Shown piece after piece: positions 35,382-44,699 of a stretch of 52,484 bases of DNA. The notes beneath the pieces were generated by a model. That model made no database searches, was not told the origin of the DNA, and was given only the letters and a program-made list of their open reading frames with translations. Each line of letters starts with the position of its first letter. Positions within the stretch are counted from its first letter, which is position 1. Made by a program: the position numbers and the translations under genes. Origin of the DNA: JACCYQ01 sp036675565 (GTDB lineage: Bacteria > Bacteroidota > Bacteroidia > Chitinophagales > Chitinophagaceae); contig JAKFER010000184.1 in the NCBI GenBank assembly GCA_036675565.1, positions 1 to 52,484 on the forward strand. The letters run 5' to 3'.

Positions 35382-37772
35382 TTATTTTCCAATCAAATGA
35401 CTGCTGGTAATGCTCGATAATTCCTGTCGTTTGGGTGATTGTGCTTCCTCCATATTTACGGTGACTCTTAAAGCCTTTAACCCAAGTATGCCTTGTAATT
35501 CTTCCAGGTCAAATTCCTCTATAACAGGCAACAACAACTGCTGGTTTTGCAGAAATTCAATATAACCTTTATATTCTTCTGCTTCTTTTGGTTGTGAATA
35601 AACGATAGCGATTTTACCGGGCTGCGTTAACCTTTCATTGGTCGTTTTAATATGTACTTTATCAATCCGTTTTTTAATGATCTCGTAACGAATATTATAA
35701 GCACCATCTACATCAAACTTTCTTTCATCTGGCCTGAAGCGGATATTGATTGGCGTACTGTGAGCCAGTATTAATTGTGTTGTTTGCAGTGGAACACTTA
35801 ACTCCTTTTCCAGGTTATGTGTAATGCGTGCAGATTTCGCCAGTACCATCAATTGCCACATCTTCATGTTTTTTAAATACAATTCATCAAAACGATGGTT
35901 GGGTGATAATGACTGACCTATATAAATATTAAATTCAACACCATCCGTAATATATCTTTCAAAATAGTGACTGAAAGTTTGTTGAGCGGAGGCCTGTTCT
36001 TTATCAATATATCTGGAAACTGTATGATTTATCCGGGCAATACTTTCATCAAAATCCTTTCGATGCATGTAAATCATATTTACATTTTTATCCAGCGCAT
36101 TTTCATATGTCTCAATATCTGTTCGCAATGCCGGTACCGTATCTTTCAGGTGGCTCAATACAGATACAACCTGGTTTTGTAAAAAATCATGTATCTGTAT
36201 TTCCTCATCAGATAATAAAGAATCTGTTGCTGAAATAATATATTTATCAATTTTAAAATCAATTTCCATTAACAAGGGGAAATGAATGGTGCGCTGTGCT
36301 TTTTTGATGATATCCTGTGCCATATGCAATTGTTCAATTAGGTCAAGCTGAATGGCATGTGCTCTTTGTACCGAAGAATTGCGAATATCAATAGATCCAT
36401 ATAAAGGATACACATCGTTAAATGCTATCCTTTCTATTTTGGTGTCTTCATTTTTCTTTTTGTTTACAATATAATTAAGTGCTGCTTCTGTAAACTTCCA
36501 TTCTACCGCGGGTTGTACGGCTGTAAACTGTGTTTTAATCACTTTGTCTATCTGGCTATCCAGGTTTACAGAACTTTTTTTGAGTGCAACTGAAAACAGG
36601 GGAATGGCCTTCTTTAATAAACCAATATGTGTATGGTTTAATAATCCAGGTTCTTCTGTAACTATTTCTAATACTCCTAATAATTCATTTTCGTAACGGA
36701 GAGGACAAAGAATCAAACTTTTTACCCCTTGTTCTGCATATAATCCAAGGTATTTTATCCTGCTGATCTCTGCATCATTTAAGGTTTCAAAAACAATCGG
36801 TATGTCTGATTCGTGAAACAGGCTAAGGCAACATTCATTGATCTCGTTTTTTTCCTGGAGGGAATGAAATTGCTTAAACAATAATGAATTACTGTTATGC
36901 AGTTCACTAAATACATAATGTCCATTGACTTTAAAGAATGGGGTTAAGCCAATGCGAATGTTTTTCAGGTTTAATAAACTTCTTATTTGGGTTTCCAGTT
37001 TTTCATACATCTCGGCATCCGCAAATGCATTGACATGCAACAAGGCATTTTTAATTTCTGTAATAGCATGAGAAACGGTAATGTCTTCTATCCGGATCAC
37101 AGATAATCCATCAAAATTGAATTGATCCAGTGGTAAGTTAACCATCAATTCATCCAGGTTCATTACCTGGTTTGTTTTGGTGCAAATAATATTTGCTGGC
37201 ATCTGCCAATCGGGAGACCGGTGATTTACTTCAATAAAAGAAGCATCAATATTTACCGCATGATGTTTCTCCAATTCATTAGCATCATTAAAACTTTGTA
37301 TGCTGATGGCCGCACGGGGCATAGGTTCGTTTAAATATTTATTGAGAATGAGGTTATATGCAAACTGTAATTTTTCTCTTTGCAGGTTATCCTGGATATC
37401 CTGGTTTGGAATCTGCACTTCATTGCTACCTGGCTTCATAAACTTTTTTCTGAAACCGGAAGAAGCATAAATAATATCATTCCGAAATGGCTTACCAACT
37501 GCATAAAGGCCATCTAATTCAGATAATGAAGCAGGAAAGACAGTTGCCAGCAATTTTTCAATTAATTCTTTGTGATCAGTTAAAATAGCTTGGTCGGTAA
37601 TGGATTGAAGTAAGATGGGATTTTCAGTCAATTCATTGATCAAACCACTATATAGGCCAGCAGCACCTGGTTTGCCATTTTCAATGGATTTTTTTAAGGC
37701 ATTAACCAATGGCTTAAAAGATAAGCTGCTAATAAACAATTCATCTCCGGGAATGACAGACCTCTTTTTCAT
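35382..37772 (-). CDS. GAF-domain protein, large, no output domain recognised
   Basis: This 796-residue cytosolic protein (no signal or membrane segments) has a GAF-like sensor domain roughly at 255-405, where the segment SLILCPLRYENELLGVLEIVTEEPG is typical. Long helical regions follow (about 475-640, rich in Glu, Lys, Gln; LIEQLHMAQDIIKKAQRT) and a C-terminal alpha/beta part (KIAIVYSQPKEAEEYKGYIEF). No histidine kinase, GGDEF or effector domain is seen. The family is widespread but uncharacterised in Bacteroidota, and the ligand of the GAF domain is unknown. It is convergent with the second Omp85 gene with only 12 bases between stops. Upstream on the minus strand lies endonuclease III, after a 161-base gap. 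Confidence 0.7.
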   Translation of the reverse strand: MKKRSVIPGDELFISSLSFKPLVNALKKSIENGKPGAAGLYSGLINELTENPILLQSITDQAILTDHKELIEKLLATVFPASLSELDGLYAVGKPFRNDIIYASSGFRKKFMKPGSNEVQIPNQDIQDNLQREKLQFAYNLILNKYLNEPMPRAAISIQSFNDANELEKHHAVNIDASFIEVNHRSPDWQMPANIICTKTNQVMNLDELMVNLPLDQFNFDGLSVIRIEDITVSHAITEIKNALLHVNAFADAEMYEKLETQIRSLLNLKNIRIGLTPFFKVNGHYVFSELHNSNSLLFKQFHSLQEKNEINECCLSLFHESDIPIVFETLNDAEISRIKYLGLYAEQGVKSLILCPLRYENELLGVLEIVTEEPGLLNHTHIGLLKKAIPLFSVALKKSSVNLDSQIDKVIKTQFTAVQPAVEWKFTEAALNYIVNKKKNEDTKIERIAFNDVYPLYGSIDIRNSSVQRAHAIQLDLIEQLHMAQDIIKKAQRTIHFPLLMEIDFKIDKYIISATDSLLSDEEIQIHDFLQNQVVSVLSHLKDTVPALRTDIETYENALDKNVNMIYMHRKDFDESIARINHTVSRYIDKEQASAQQTFSHYFERYITDGVEFNIYIGQSLSPNHRFDELYLKNMKMWQLMVLAKSARITHNLEKELSVPLQTTQLILAHSTPINIRFRPDERKFDVDGAYNIRYEIIKKRIDKVHIKTTNERLTQPGKIAIVYSQPKEAEEYKGYIEFLQNQQLLLPVIEEFDLEELQGILGLKALRVTVNMEEAQSPKRQELSSITSSHLIGK

Positions 37773-37843
37773 AACTTTTCATTTTACACATGATGGGTCT
37801 TCACTTTAGGGTATTCATTGGTTTCATAAAGTTAAACTGATTC

Positions 37844-37864
37844 AAGGCAGGATGAATAAGCCTT
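37844..37864. terminator. Weak hairpin between the endonuclease III and GAF genes
   Basis: AAGGC (37844-37848) and GCCTT (37860-37864) are complementary around 11 bases, with T-rich sequence after on the plus strand. It may end the endonuclease III transcript on the minus strand, but the stem is short. Confidence 0.25.
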
Positions 37865-37933
37865 TTTGTTTGCAATATTAAATCCGCAAAAACGGTAGAA
37901 AAACCAAAAAAAGGATCAACTGGGTAAAATAGT

Positions 37934-38599
37934 TTATGAACGTTGCGATTTTAAGGCTGAAGCTTCCATTTTTTGATAATAGCGACAAACCGGCTTCAAA
38001 CCGCAGATTTCACATTTAGGTTTCCGGGCTACACAGATGCGGCGCCCATGTAAGATGAGCCAGTGATGAAAAATATGAACAAGTGGCCCCGGAACATATT
38101 TAATAAGTTGTTTTTCCGTAGCTAAAGGCGTTTTAGCCCCAACAGTTAAACCAATCCGTGCCGATACTCTGAAAACATGTGTGTCAACGGCCATATTGGG
38201 TTGCTGGTCAATTACTGAAGTAATAACATTAGCAGTTTTACGACCTACGCCTGGAAGCTGAACCAATTCATTAACCGTCATGGGTATTTGCCCTCCAAAT
38301 CGTTCTTCAACCATCCGGGCCATCCCAATAAGGTGTTTTGTTTTATTATTGGGGTAAGAAATGCTTTTGATCAGGGAGAATAGTTCTTCCTGGTTGGCGG
38401 CGGCTAGTGCCGGCAAATCAGGATATTTAGTAAAAAGGGCGGGAGTAGTTAGGTTTACCCTTTTATCTGTACACTGGGCTGATAAAATAACCGCAACCAA
38501 TAATTGATATGGGTTATCATAAATTAATTCTGTTTCCGCATCGGGCATCTGCACAGAAAAATAATCAATTACATATTGATAACGTTCTTTCCGGGTCAT
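37934..38599 (-). CDS. nth: Endonuclease III (DNA glycosylase/AP lyase)
   Basis: This 221-residue base-excision repair enzyme removes oxidised pyrimidines and nicks the abasic site. It has the helix-hairpin-helix LPGVGRKTANVI (115-126) with catalytic Lys121, catalytic Asp139 (VDTHVFR) and the C-terminal 4Fe-4S cluster cysteines 189, 196, 199 and 205 (C-x6-C-x2-C-x5-C). The match to E. coli Nth is clear in order and spacing. Length is normal. Its start ATG is 38597-38599. It lies downstream of a small uncharacterised gene with an 89-base gap and is probably independently transcribed. Confidence 0.96.
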   Translation of the reverse strand: MTRKERYQYVIDYFSVQMPDAETELIYDNPYQLLVAVILSAQCTDKRVNLTTPALFTKYPDLPALAAANQEELFSLIKSISYPNNKTKHLIGMARMVEERFGGQIPMTVNELVQLPGVGRKTANVITSVIDQQPNMAVDTHVFRVSARIGLTVGAKTPLATEKQLIKYVPGPLVHIFHHWLILHGRRICVARKPKCEICGLKPVCRYYQKMEASALKSQRS

Positions 38600-38688
38600 G
38601 CCCGAAAGATAAGAAAGAAAGAAACCGGCTGTTGAATTTTCAGAATCAGAGAGGGATAAATAAGGTTAAGTTAGCCGGTGATACAATA

Positions 38689-38919
38689 TCAGGCCGTTTC
38701 CGGGTTCGTTTCCCTGGCATACCTGAGCACATTCAAAACAACTTCCGTGCGTGGAGATTCGATCAGTTTATCCAATCTTGCAATTGAAGCTTTCAGCACT
38801 TCAAATTTCTCTCTTAGCGTCCAATCCTTCTCCATAGCTGTGGTTATTTCAAGTGATTTTTCGGGTGTGGTTTCGTTGTACAGGTATAATACCAGGTCTT
38901 CTGGTGTAAAATTAATCAT
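38689..38919 (-). CDS. Small acidic protein of unknown function
   Basis: This 76-residue protein starts MINFTPEDLVLYLYNET, is rich in acidic and helical segments (TAMEKDWTLREKFEVLKASIARLDKLI) and has no membrane segment. The frame opens as far as 38997, but the ATG at 38917-38919 gives a natural N-terminus. The extra 26 residues upstream (MLRYLTGRFIYITFF) are hydrophobic and atypical. The pattern, acidic start followed by two amphipathic helices, recalls small anti-sigma-like or adaptor proteins of Bacteroidota, but this is only a resemblance. It lies between FtsB (113 bases upstream on this strand) and endonuclease III. Confidence 0.5.
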   Translation of the reverse strand: MINFTPEDLVLYLYNETTPEKSLEITTAMEKDWTLREKFEVLKASIARLDKLIESPRTEVVLNVLRYARETNPETA

Positions 38920-39031
38920 GAGCAAACCATTAATGTCCAAAAAAGGGTGTCCAAAAAAAGTAATGTATATAAAGCGTCCGGTCAAATAACGGAGCATTAA
39001 ACATTCTTATTGTATGTCTATCAGGAAATTA

Positions 39032-39394
39032 TTACTTGTTTGCCTCATCAATGATGTAAACATCTTCATTATCCCGCTTCATATAATACTTTTCCCGGGC
39101 ATATTTTTCCAATGTGTAGGGATTGAATTTTAGCTTTTCAAGCTCAGCATTTTCGGCTGTAATTTTTTCAAGGTAGTATTCCCTGCTTTCTGTTAGCTGC
39201 CGGTATTCTGTATTGCGGTGATGTTGGGTGATAAGGTCATTTCGATCAAAAAACAACATCCAGACAACAAATACACCAAAAGTTAGCAAGTATTTGTTTC
39301 TCAACCAGGCGGGGATGCGTGATAAAGACCTGGTCCAAACCCCTTCTGGTAAAGAGGGTTTGGACTGGGCTTTATTGTTTGATTTTTTTTCCAT
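39032..39394 (-). CDS. Septum formation initiator FtsB/DivIC
   Basis: This 120-residue divisome protein has a charged cytosolic N-terminus (about 1-32), one membrane helix (YLLTFGVFVVWMLFF, about 34-48) and a coiled coil (about 60-95, YRQLTESREYYLEKITAENAELEKL). The FtsB/DivIC tail follows (NPYTLEKYAREKYYMKRDNEDVYII). It probably binds FtsQ- and FtsL-like partners to activate septal peptidoglycan synthesis. It starts 24 bases after the enolase stop on the same strand; this eno-ftsB order is widespread in bacteria. FtsB and DivIC cannot be told apart by sequence alone. Confidence 0.9.
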   Translation of the reverse strand: MEKKSNNKAQSKPSLPEGVWTRSLSRIPAWLRNKYLLTFGVFVVWMLFFDRNDLITQHHRNTEYRQLTESREYYLEKITAENAELEKLKFNPYTLEKYAREKYYMKRDNEDVYIIDEANK

Positions 39395-39418
39395 GTATAA
39401 TCAGGTGGAAGTTACAGT

Positions 39419-40708
39419 TTACTTACCAAATTTAATCTTTCCGGTTGGATAAAATGCGGAAAAACCTAATTGTTCTTCAATGCGGATCAACTGGTTATAT
39501 TTTGCCATGCGATCACTGCGGCTGGCCGATCCTGTTTTAATTTGTCCGCAATTTAATGCAACGGCCAGGTCAGCAATCGTGTTATCTTCTGTTTCACCAC
39601 TGCGATGGCTCATGATGGTATTGTATCCATTATGTTGAGCCATAGTAACCGCATTGATGGTTTCGGTTATGGTGCCTATCTGGTTTACTTTAACCAATAA
39701 TCCATTAGCAATGCCTTTATCAACACCTTGTTGCAATCTTTCAACATTCGTTACAAAAAGATCATCGCCCACCAACTGGCACTTACTACCAATCACTTCA
39801 GTCAGCATTTTCCAGCCATTCCAATCATCTTCGGCCATACCATCTTCAATTGAAGCAATAGGATATTGTTTGGCCCATTTTTCCCAGTATTTCACCAATT
39901 GCTCACTGCTCATTTCTTTACCATTGCTCTTATGAAATACATACTTCTTTTTCTTGGCATCCCAAAGTTCACTGTTGGCCGCATCCATAGCGATCATGAT
40001 CTGCGATCCGGTTTTATAACCCGCGGCCTGTATGGCTGTTAAAACGATTTCAATGGCTTCTTCATTACTTTGAATGTTAGGAGCAAAGCCACCTTCATCA
40101 CCCACATTGGTACTGAATCCTTTTTTCTTCAGCACCGTTTTCAGTGCATGAAAAATTTCAACGCCCCAACGCAATCCTTCACTAAAACTGCTTGCTCCAA
40201 TGGGCATCACCATAAATTCCTGGAAATCAATTTTATTATCCGCATGTGCACCACCGTTTAAAATATTCATCATCGGGATGGGCAAGGTTTTAGCATTCGT
40301 ACCACCTATATAACGGTAAAGAGGGAGCGAAGCATCTTCGGCCGCGGCTTTGGCAACAGCCATGCTCACCGCAAGTATGGCATTGGCGCCAAGTTTACTT
40401 TTATTTTCCGTGCCATCCAGCTGAATCATCATTTCATCTATACCTGTCTGGTCGGCGGCATCATAACCCAATAAGCCCGGTGCTATAATATCATTTACAT
40501 TCTTAACGGCCTTTAAAACACCTTTACCTAAATATTTTTTCTTATCACCATCCCTGAGTTCAACCGCTTCATGAATACCTGTGCTGGCTCCACTTGGAAC
40601 GGCAGCCCTTCCCAGGGATCCTTCATCAGTTATTACATCCACTTCCACTGTTGGATTCCCACGGCTGTCTAAAATTTGTCTGGCAAAAATTTCGGCTATA
40701 TAACTCAT
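39419..40708 (-). CDS. eno: Enolase (phosphopyruvate hydratase)
   Basis: This 429-residue glycolytic enzyme converts 2-phosphoglycerate to phosphoenolpyruvate. It shows the N-terminal ARQILDSRGNPTVEVDV, the GANAILAVSMA and GGAHADNKIDFQEFMVMP segments, the metal-site strings AMDAANSE, SIEDGMAEDDW and LVGDDLFVTN, and the catalytic Lys region LLVKVNQIGT with the MSHRSGETEDNTIADLAV loop. Length and start are normal. The gene is 24 bases upstream of ftsB and 96 bases after gldA on the same strand. It is a strongly conserved housekeeping gene with nothing odd in it. Confidence 0.98.
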   Translation of the reverse strand: MSYIAEIFARQILDSRGNPTVEVDVITDEGSLGRAAVPSGASTGIHEAVELRDGDKKKYLGKGVLKAVKNVNDIIAPGLLGYDAADQTGIDEMMIQLDGTENKSKLGANAILAVSMAVAKAAAEDASLPLYRYIGGTNAKTLPIPMMNILNGGAHADNKIDFQEFMVMPIGASSFSEGLRWGVEIFHALKTVLKKKGFSTNVGDEGGFAPNIQSNEEAIEIVLTAIQAAGYKTGSQIMIAMDAANSELWDAKKKKYVFHKSNGKEMSSEQLVKYWEKWAKQYPIASIEDGMAEDDWNGWKMLTEVIGSKCQLVGDDLFVTNVERLQQGVDKGIANGLLVKVNQIGTITETINAVTMAQHNGYNTIMSHRSGETEDNTIADLAVALNCGQIKTGSASRSDRMAKYNQLIRIEEQLGFSAFYPTGKIKFGK

Positions 40709-40804
40709 GTATTTTTTGTTTAAACCTGCACAGGCAGGGCTGTTTACAATTTAAGTTTGATAAAAAATTTGGGCAGGCAAACGGTAAATCAGGGTGGAAA
40801 ATTA

Positions 40805-41734
40805 TTAAATAGTTTTCAAAGCAGGATCAGTTTGAGTCAGCGAACGAAAAACTTCTTCTAATCGCTGACTTTCACTTTGAAGAGAAACAATATTCAATCC
40901 ATGTTTCACGGATAGTTCAAGTAATTGTTTTTTAACAGCGTCCGGATGCTGGGTGCTTAATTTATACAAACCTGGCTGCAGGTTCTGAATGCTTTCAACA
41001 TCCTGGATATTTTCCAGTAATAAACTATCAACACCTTCGCCAAAGCGAACAATAACGACATGTTTATCTTTGTTGAGTTGCTGCAGGTTTTTCAATTGGT
41101 CATCTGCAACAATTTTTCCTTTATTGATGATAATCACCCTGTCACAAATTGCTTCAACCTCTTGTAAAATGTGCGAAGAAAATAAAACAGTTTTATTTTC
41201 GCCCTGCATACGGATCACTTCCCTGATCTCCATGATCTGGTTGGGGTCAAGACCCGATGTGGGTTCATCCAATATTAAAACTTCCGGATCATGAATAAGG
41301 GCAGCAGCCAACCCAACTCTTTGTTTATAGCCTTTGGATAGTTGACCTGTCTTTTTATTGCTTTCTCCCGTGAGGCCGGTTAACTTAATCATTTCTTCAA
41401 TCCGGTTCCGTGCATCTTTTACATGATGTACTTCAGCAATAAATTGCAGGTATTCCCGAACATACATATCATAGTACAACGCATTTGCTTCGGGTAAATA
41501 ACCAATACGTCTTTTGGTTTCAATTGGGTTAGATGAAACGGGAATTCCTGAAACCATCGCCTCGCCATTATCTGGTTTCAGGTAACCGGTGATCATTTTC
41601 ATGGTTGTCGACTTACCGGCACCGTTAGGTCCCAAAAATCCAACGATCTCGCCTTTCTGAACTTTAAAAGAAATATTGTCTACTGCTTTTTGATTGCCGT
41701 AAATTTTGGTCAGCTTATTTACTTCTATTGACAT
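40805..41734 (-). CDS. gldA: ABC transporter ATPase, GldA-like (gliding motility family)
   Basis: This 309-residue ATP-binding subunit has Walker A GPNGAGKST (35-43), the ABC signature LSKGYKQ (132-138) and Walker B VLILDEP (152-158). The helical tail is typical of the Bacteroidota GldA group (LSTQHPDAVKKQLLELSV). GldA works with membrane subunits GldF and GldG in gliding motility; those are not in this window, so a gliding role is not proven and the protein may serve another exporter. An exact -7 box lies five bases before the ATG, so its transcript should have almost no leader. It is followed by enolase after 96 bases. Confidence 0.85.
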   Translation of the reverse strand: MSIEVNKLTKIYGNQKAVDNISFKVQKGEIVGFLGPNGAGKSTTMKMITGYLKPDNGEAMVSGIPVSSNPIETKRRIGYLPEANALYYDMYVREYLQFIAEVHHVKDARNRIEEMIKLTGLTGESNKKTGQLSKGYKQRVGLAAALIHDPEVLILDEPTSGLDPNQIMEIREVIRMQGENKTVLFSSHILQEVEAICDRVIIINKGKIVADDQLKNLQQLNKDKHVVIVRFGEGVDSLLLENIQDVESIQNLQPGLYKLSTQHPDAVKKQLLELSVKHGLNIVSLQSESQRLEEVFRSLTQTDPALKTI

Positions 41735-41739
41735 GGTTA

Positions 41740-41747
41740 CAAACCTA
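41740..41747 (-). promoter_or_regulatory. -7 promoter box of gldA
   Basis: Read on the minus strand the bases are TAGGTTTG, an exact TAnnTTTG match, followed by TAACC and then the ATG. The expected transcription start is at or next to the start codon. Confidence 0.55.
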
Positions 41748-41937
41748 CATTAAAAGTTGAAAGGATATAAAATTGATAAATGACACAGAATTGACAAATT
41801 TATCATTTCCGGCAGTTTTTTAATTCATGGACGAACCTTTATAAGTTATTCTGTGTATTATATTTTTTTGTGGAGAGTTTTAAACCGCAATTTGATTTGA
41901 CCTTAAAATGAAAATTACCTTTTTGAAAAGCCTACCA

Positions 41938-41969
41938 TTTGGTAAAAAAGGACTGAACTGTTAACTTCG
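41938..41969 (+). promoter_or_regulatory. Promoter of the orphan membrane protein gene
   Basis: TTTG at 41938-41941 and TAACTTCG at 41962-41969 (one base off TAnnTTTG) have a 20-base spacer. The ATG at 41978 is eight bases after the box. The rest of 41735-41977 shows no gene. Confidence 0.5.
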
Positions 41970-41977
41970 CACCGCGT

Positions 41978-42355
41978 ATGAAATTGAATGGTTTAGAAAA
42001 AATATTGTCCAAAGCATCTTCCCTGCTTATGCTGGTTACCCTGGCATGGCTTACCATCAGTACGCCTTTTGTTTATGATTTTCAGCAAAAGCTAAAACAA
42101 ATTAATTTGGCTGTTATCAATCCAGGTAGTGTTGATAATGTGGAAGATAAGGATGGCATCAACACGATGATGCCCAATCCAACCGAAGAAAAAACAGAAA
42201 CCAATCCAAACAATTTCTCAGAATACCTGCATCACCATGATTATGTGGATGATTACAATACTGCCGGTATAAAATATCACATCTCATTATCCTCTGAACT
42301 ATACATTGCATTTCATGGGGAACTTTTAAGCCCGCCTCCCGATAACCTGGTTTAA
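41978..42355 (+). CDS. Small orphan membrane protein, unknown function
   Basis: This 125-residue protein has one membrane helix near the N-terminus (SSLLMLVTLAWLTISTPFVY, about 14-33). It is then hydrophilic, with an acidic, Asn/Asp-rich stretch and a histidine patch HHHD (at 89-92) close to an Asp/Tyr-rich stretch. No known domain is recognised. The helix followed by FQQKLKQ may be a signal anchor. It is 44 bases upstream of the carbonic anhydrase gene on the same strand, which could make it part of that operon, perhaps as a metal-binding or regulatory partner; that is context only. Confidence 0.6.
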   Translation: MKLNGLEKILSKASSLLMLVTLAWLTISTPFVYDFQQKLKQINLAVINPGSVDNVEDKDGINTMMPNPTEEKTETNPNNFSEYLHHHDYVDDYNTAGIKYHISLSSELYIAFHGELLSPPPDNLV

Positions 42356-42399
42356 TTATTTGTATTAAACCTATTATTTGATTTTTAAATTTATTAATA

Positions 42400-43077
42400 A
42401 TGAAAGTACATTATTGGGAAGATCGTATGTCAATGACGGCTGAAAAGGCATTAGAATTTTTAAAAGAAGGAAATAAGCGTTTCCTGAATAACCTGAGTGT
42501 TAACCGTAACACACTTCAACTGATAAATGAAACAGCTGATAAGCAATTTCCATTTGCGGCTGTTTTAAGTTGCAGCGATTCAAGGGTTCCAGTAGAGCTT
42601 GTATTTGACCAGGGATTGGGAGATGTATTTAGTGTCCGCCTGGCAGGTAACATCGCCAGTTTGAATGCAATTGGAAGTATTGAGTATGCGATAACAATGC
42701 TGGGTTCTAAACTGGTGCTTGTATTGGGTCATAGTTCCTGCGGGGCAGTATCGGCTGCTTGTGATGATATAAAAATGGATAACCTGAATGAATTGTTAGC
42801 ACATATTCACCCGGCTGTGGATGCAGAAACCACAACCATGGACAACCGAAATTCAAAAAATAAAGATTTTGTAAATAATGTTAGCTGGCTCAATGTACGG
42901 CACCAGATCGATTTGATTATGAATACCAGTCCCATCATACGCGAGGCTGTCAATAAAGGAGATGTTATTATTACCGGCGCTATGTACGATATAGTAACAG
43001 GAAAAGTAGATTTTATAGACAGTATTAATGACAAATCCAAAGCGTATTATGAAAGTAATGAAGTTTACAAGGGGTGA
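42400..43077 (+). CDS. Beta-class carbonic anhydrase
   Basis: This 225-residue enzyme interconverts CO2 and bicarbonate. It has zinc ligands Cys58, His111 and Cys114, the catalytic Asp60-Arg62 pair (CSDSRVP), and the LGHSSCGAV block (109-117). The protein is cytosolic. Its length is normal for the shorter beta class. The start ATG is 42400, though ATGs at residues 10 and 12 are also possible. The stop overlaps the SulP gene, so translation is probably coupled. The enzyme supplies or consumes the bicarbonate moved by its neighbour. No carboxysome or other CO2-fixation gene is visible. Confidence 0.95.
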   Translation: MKVHYWEDRMSMTAEKALEFLKEGNKRFLNNLSVNRNTLQLINETADKQFPFAAVLSCSDSRVPVELVFDQGLGDVFSVRLAGNIASLNAIGSIEYAITMLGSKLVLVLGHSSCGAVSAACDDIKMDNLNELLAHIHPAVDAETTTMDNRNSKNKDFVNNVSWLNVRHQIDLIMNTSPIIREAVNKGDVIITGAMYDIVTGKVDFIDSINDKSKAYYESNEVYKG

Positions 43078-44686
43078 TTTTTTTGGCGGTCTAACGGCGG
43101 GTATAGTTGCCTTGCCGTTAGCACTTGCATTCGGAGTTCAATCGGGATTAGGTGCTGCAGCTGGTTTATATGGCGCTATTTTCCTCGGTTTTTTTGCCTC
43201 CCTGTTTGGTGGTACACCATCACAGATCAGCGGACCTACCGGCCCAATGACGGTTATTACTACTGCTACCATAGTTCTTTTTGTTACTAAGGTGGGGGAT
43301 TTGGGCACTGCCATGGGCGCTATCATTGCCTGTTTTATATTGGCAGGTATCTTCCAGGTATTGATGGGGATATTCAAGATAGGATCTTTGATAAAGTTTA
43401 TTCCATACCCGGTTATTTCGGGTTTCATGAGTGGAATCGGTGTTATCATTATCCTTCTGCAATTATTTCCCGCAGTTGGTCAGAATTCTCCTAAAACAAC
43501 CCTTGATGTTGTTAAGGAAATAGGGCCGGCATTACAGAATATTAATGTATGGGCACTCATTTATACCACGCTTACTATTTTAATCATTTATCTTTTTCCA
43601 CGTATAACCAAAGCGGTACCCAGTACACTGGTAGCACTCTTGGCTGTTACTTTGCTTTCTGTTTTGCTGAATAACGATGTGCCAATTATTGGTGATATAC
43701 CGTACGGTTTTCCACCCTTGCAAATTGGAAATCTTCTATCTATTGATACCGGGTTGTACATAGATATCCTGGAAGTTGCTGCAACATTAGCTGCCCTGGG
43801 AGCTATCGATTCATTGCTGACTTCTGTGGTTTCTGACAACGTTACCAAGACAAAACATGATAGCAACAAGGAACTGATCGGGCAGGGGATTGGTAATTCC
43901 ATTTCCGGAATGTTCGGCGGTTTACCTGGTGCCGGTGCTACGATGCGTACATTGGTTAATATACGTTCAGGAGGAAGAAATCGTATTTCTGGTATTATAC
44001 ATTCCCTTGTTTTATTAATTATTTTATTGGGATTAGGGACTTATGCCGCAATGATTCCTTCATCTGTACTTGCAGGGATATTAATTACTGTGGGTATTGG
44101 CATCCTGGATTATAAAGGGTTTCGTCATGTTGCCAAAGTTCCAAAGGCTGATGTTGCAATCATGATCATTGTATTATTGGTAACCGTTTTCCTGGATCTC
44201 CTGGTTGCAGTGGGTATTGGTATGGTGATGGCATCATTCCTGTTCATGAAGAATATGAGTGATGTGGTCCATGAAAAATCAGGCACAACTTCGCTTGAGT
44301 CGCTGGATAATCTTGAGACAGGTTTGACCCTTGGTTTGCCGGACGCGATAAAGAAAAAGGTATTTGTAAAACAATTTGAAGGACCACTTTTCTTTGGCTC
44401 CGCTACCAGTTTTCAAACACTGGTTTCAGCAATACCGGATGTGAAGTATGTAATCTTTCGTATGGAAAATGTTCCATTTATAGATCAATCAGGTTTATAT
44501 GCTTTGGAAGATTCTATTCTTGCTTTGGAACAAAGAAACATTGATGTACTTCTTTGTGGTTTACAAGATCAGCCAAGAGGCCGGCTGGAAAGAATACAAT
44601 TAATTCCGGGCCTGGTTAGTAAGGATAATATATTTGCAGATCTTCCGGAAGCCGTAAATTGGCTATCCGATAATGTAAATAAATAA
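43058..44686 (+). CDS. SulP-family anion transporter with STAS domain (probable bicarbonate transporter)
   Basis: This protein of about 542 residues has the SulP fold. It opens FTRGDFFGGLTAGIVALPLALAFGV (start) with many membrane helices (to about 405), then a STAS domain (about 432-535, LFFGSATSFQTLV and PFIDQSGLYALEDSI). SulP members move sulfate, bicarbonate or dicarboxylates. An overlap of 20 bases with the carbonic anhydrase gene argues for bicarbonate, as in BicA, but substrate cannot be proven. The frame opens upstream to 43028; I prefer the ATG at 43058 (43049 is also possible) as it gives the standard family start. A 13-base gap leads to nhaD. Confidence 0.9.
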   Translation: MKFTRGDFFGGLTAGIVALPLALAFGVQSGLGAAAGLYGAIFLGFFASLFGGTPSQISGPTGPMTVITTATIVLFVTKVGDLGTAMGAIIACFILAGIFQVLMGIFKIGSLIKFIPYPVISGFMSGIGVIIILLQLFPAVGQNSPKTTLDVVKEIGPALQNINVWALIYTTLTILIIYLFPRITKAVPSTLVALLAVTLLSVLLNNDVPIIGDIPYGFPPLQIGNLLSIDTGLYIDILEVAATLAALGAIDSLLTSVVSDNVTKTKHDSNKELIGQGIGNSISGMFGGLPGAGATMRTLVNIRSGGRNRISGIIHSLVLLIILLGLGTYAAMIPSSVLAGILITVGIGILDYKGFRHVAKVPKADVAIMIIVLLVTVFLDLLVAVGIGMVMASFLFMKNMSDVVHEKSGTTSLESLDNLETGLTLGLPDAIKKKVFVKQFEGPLFFGSATSFQTLVSAIPDVKYVIFRMENVPFIDQSGLYALEDSILALEQRNIDVLLCGLQDQPRGRLERIQLIPGLVSKDNIFADLPEAVNWLSDNVNK

Positions 44687-44699
44687 ACCATAAAGCAGC

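Noticed and set aside
40709..40804. Hairpin between gldA and enolase
   Set aside because: I saw only short GC-poor repeats with no paired arms of useful length.
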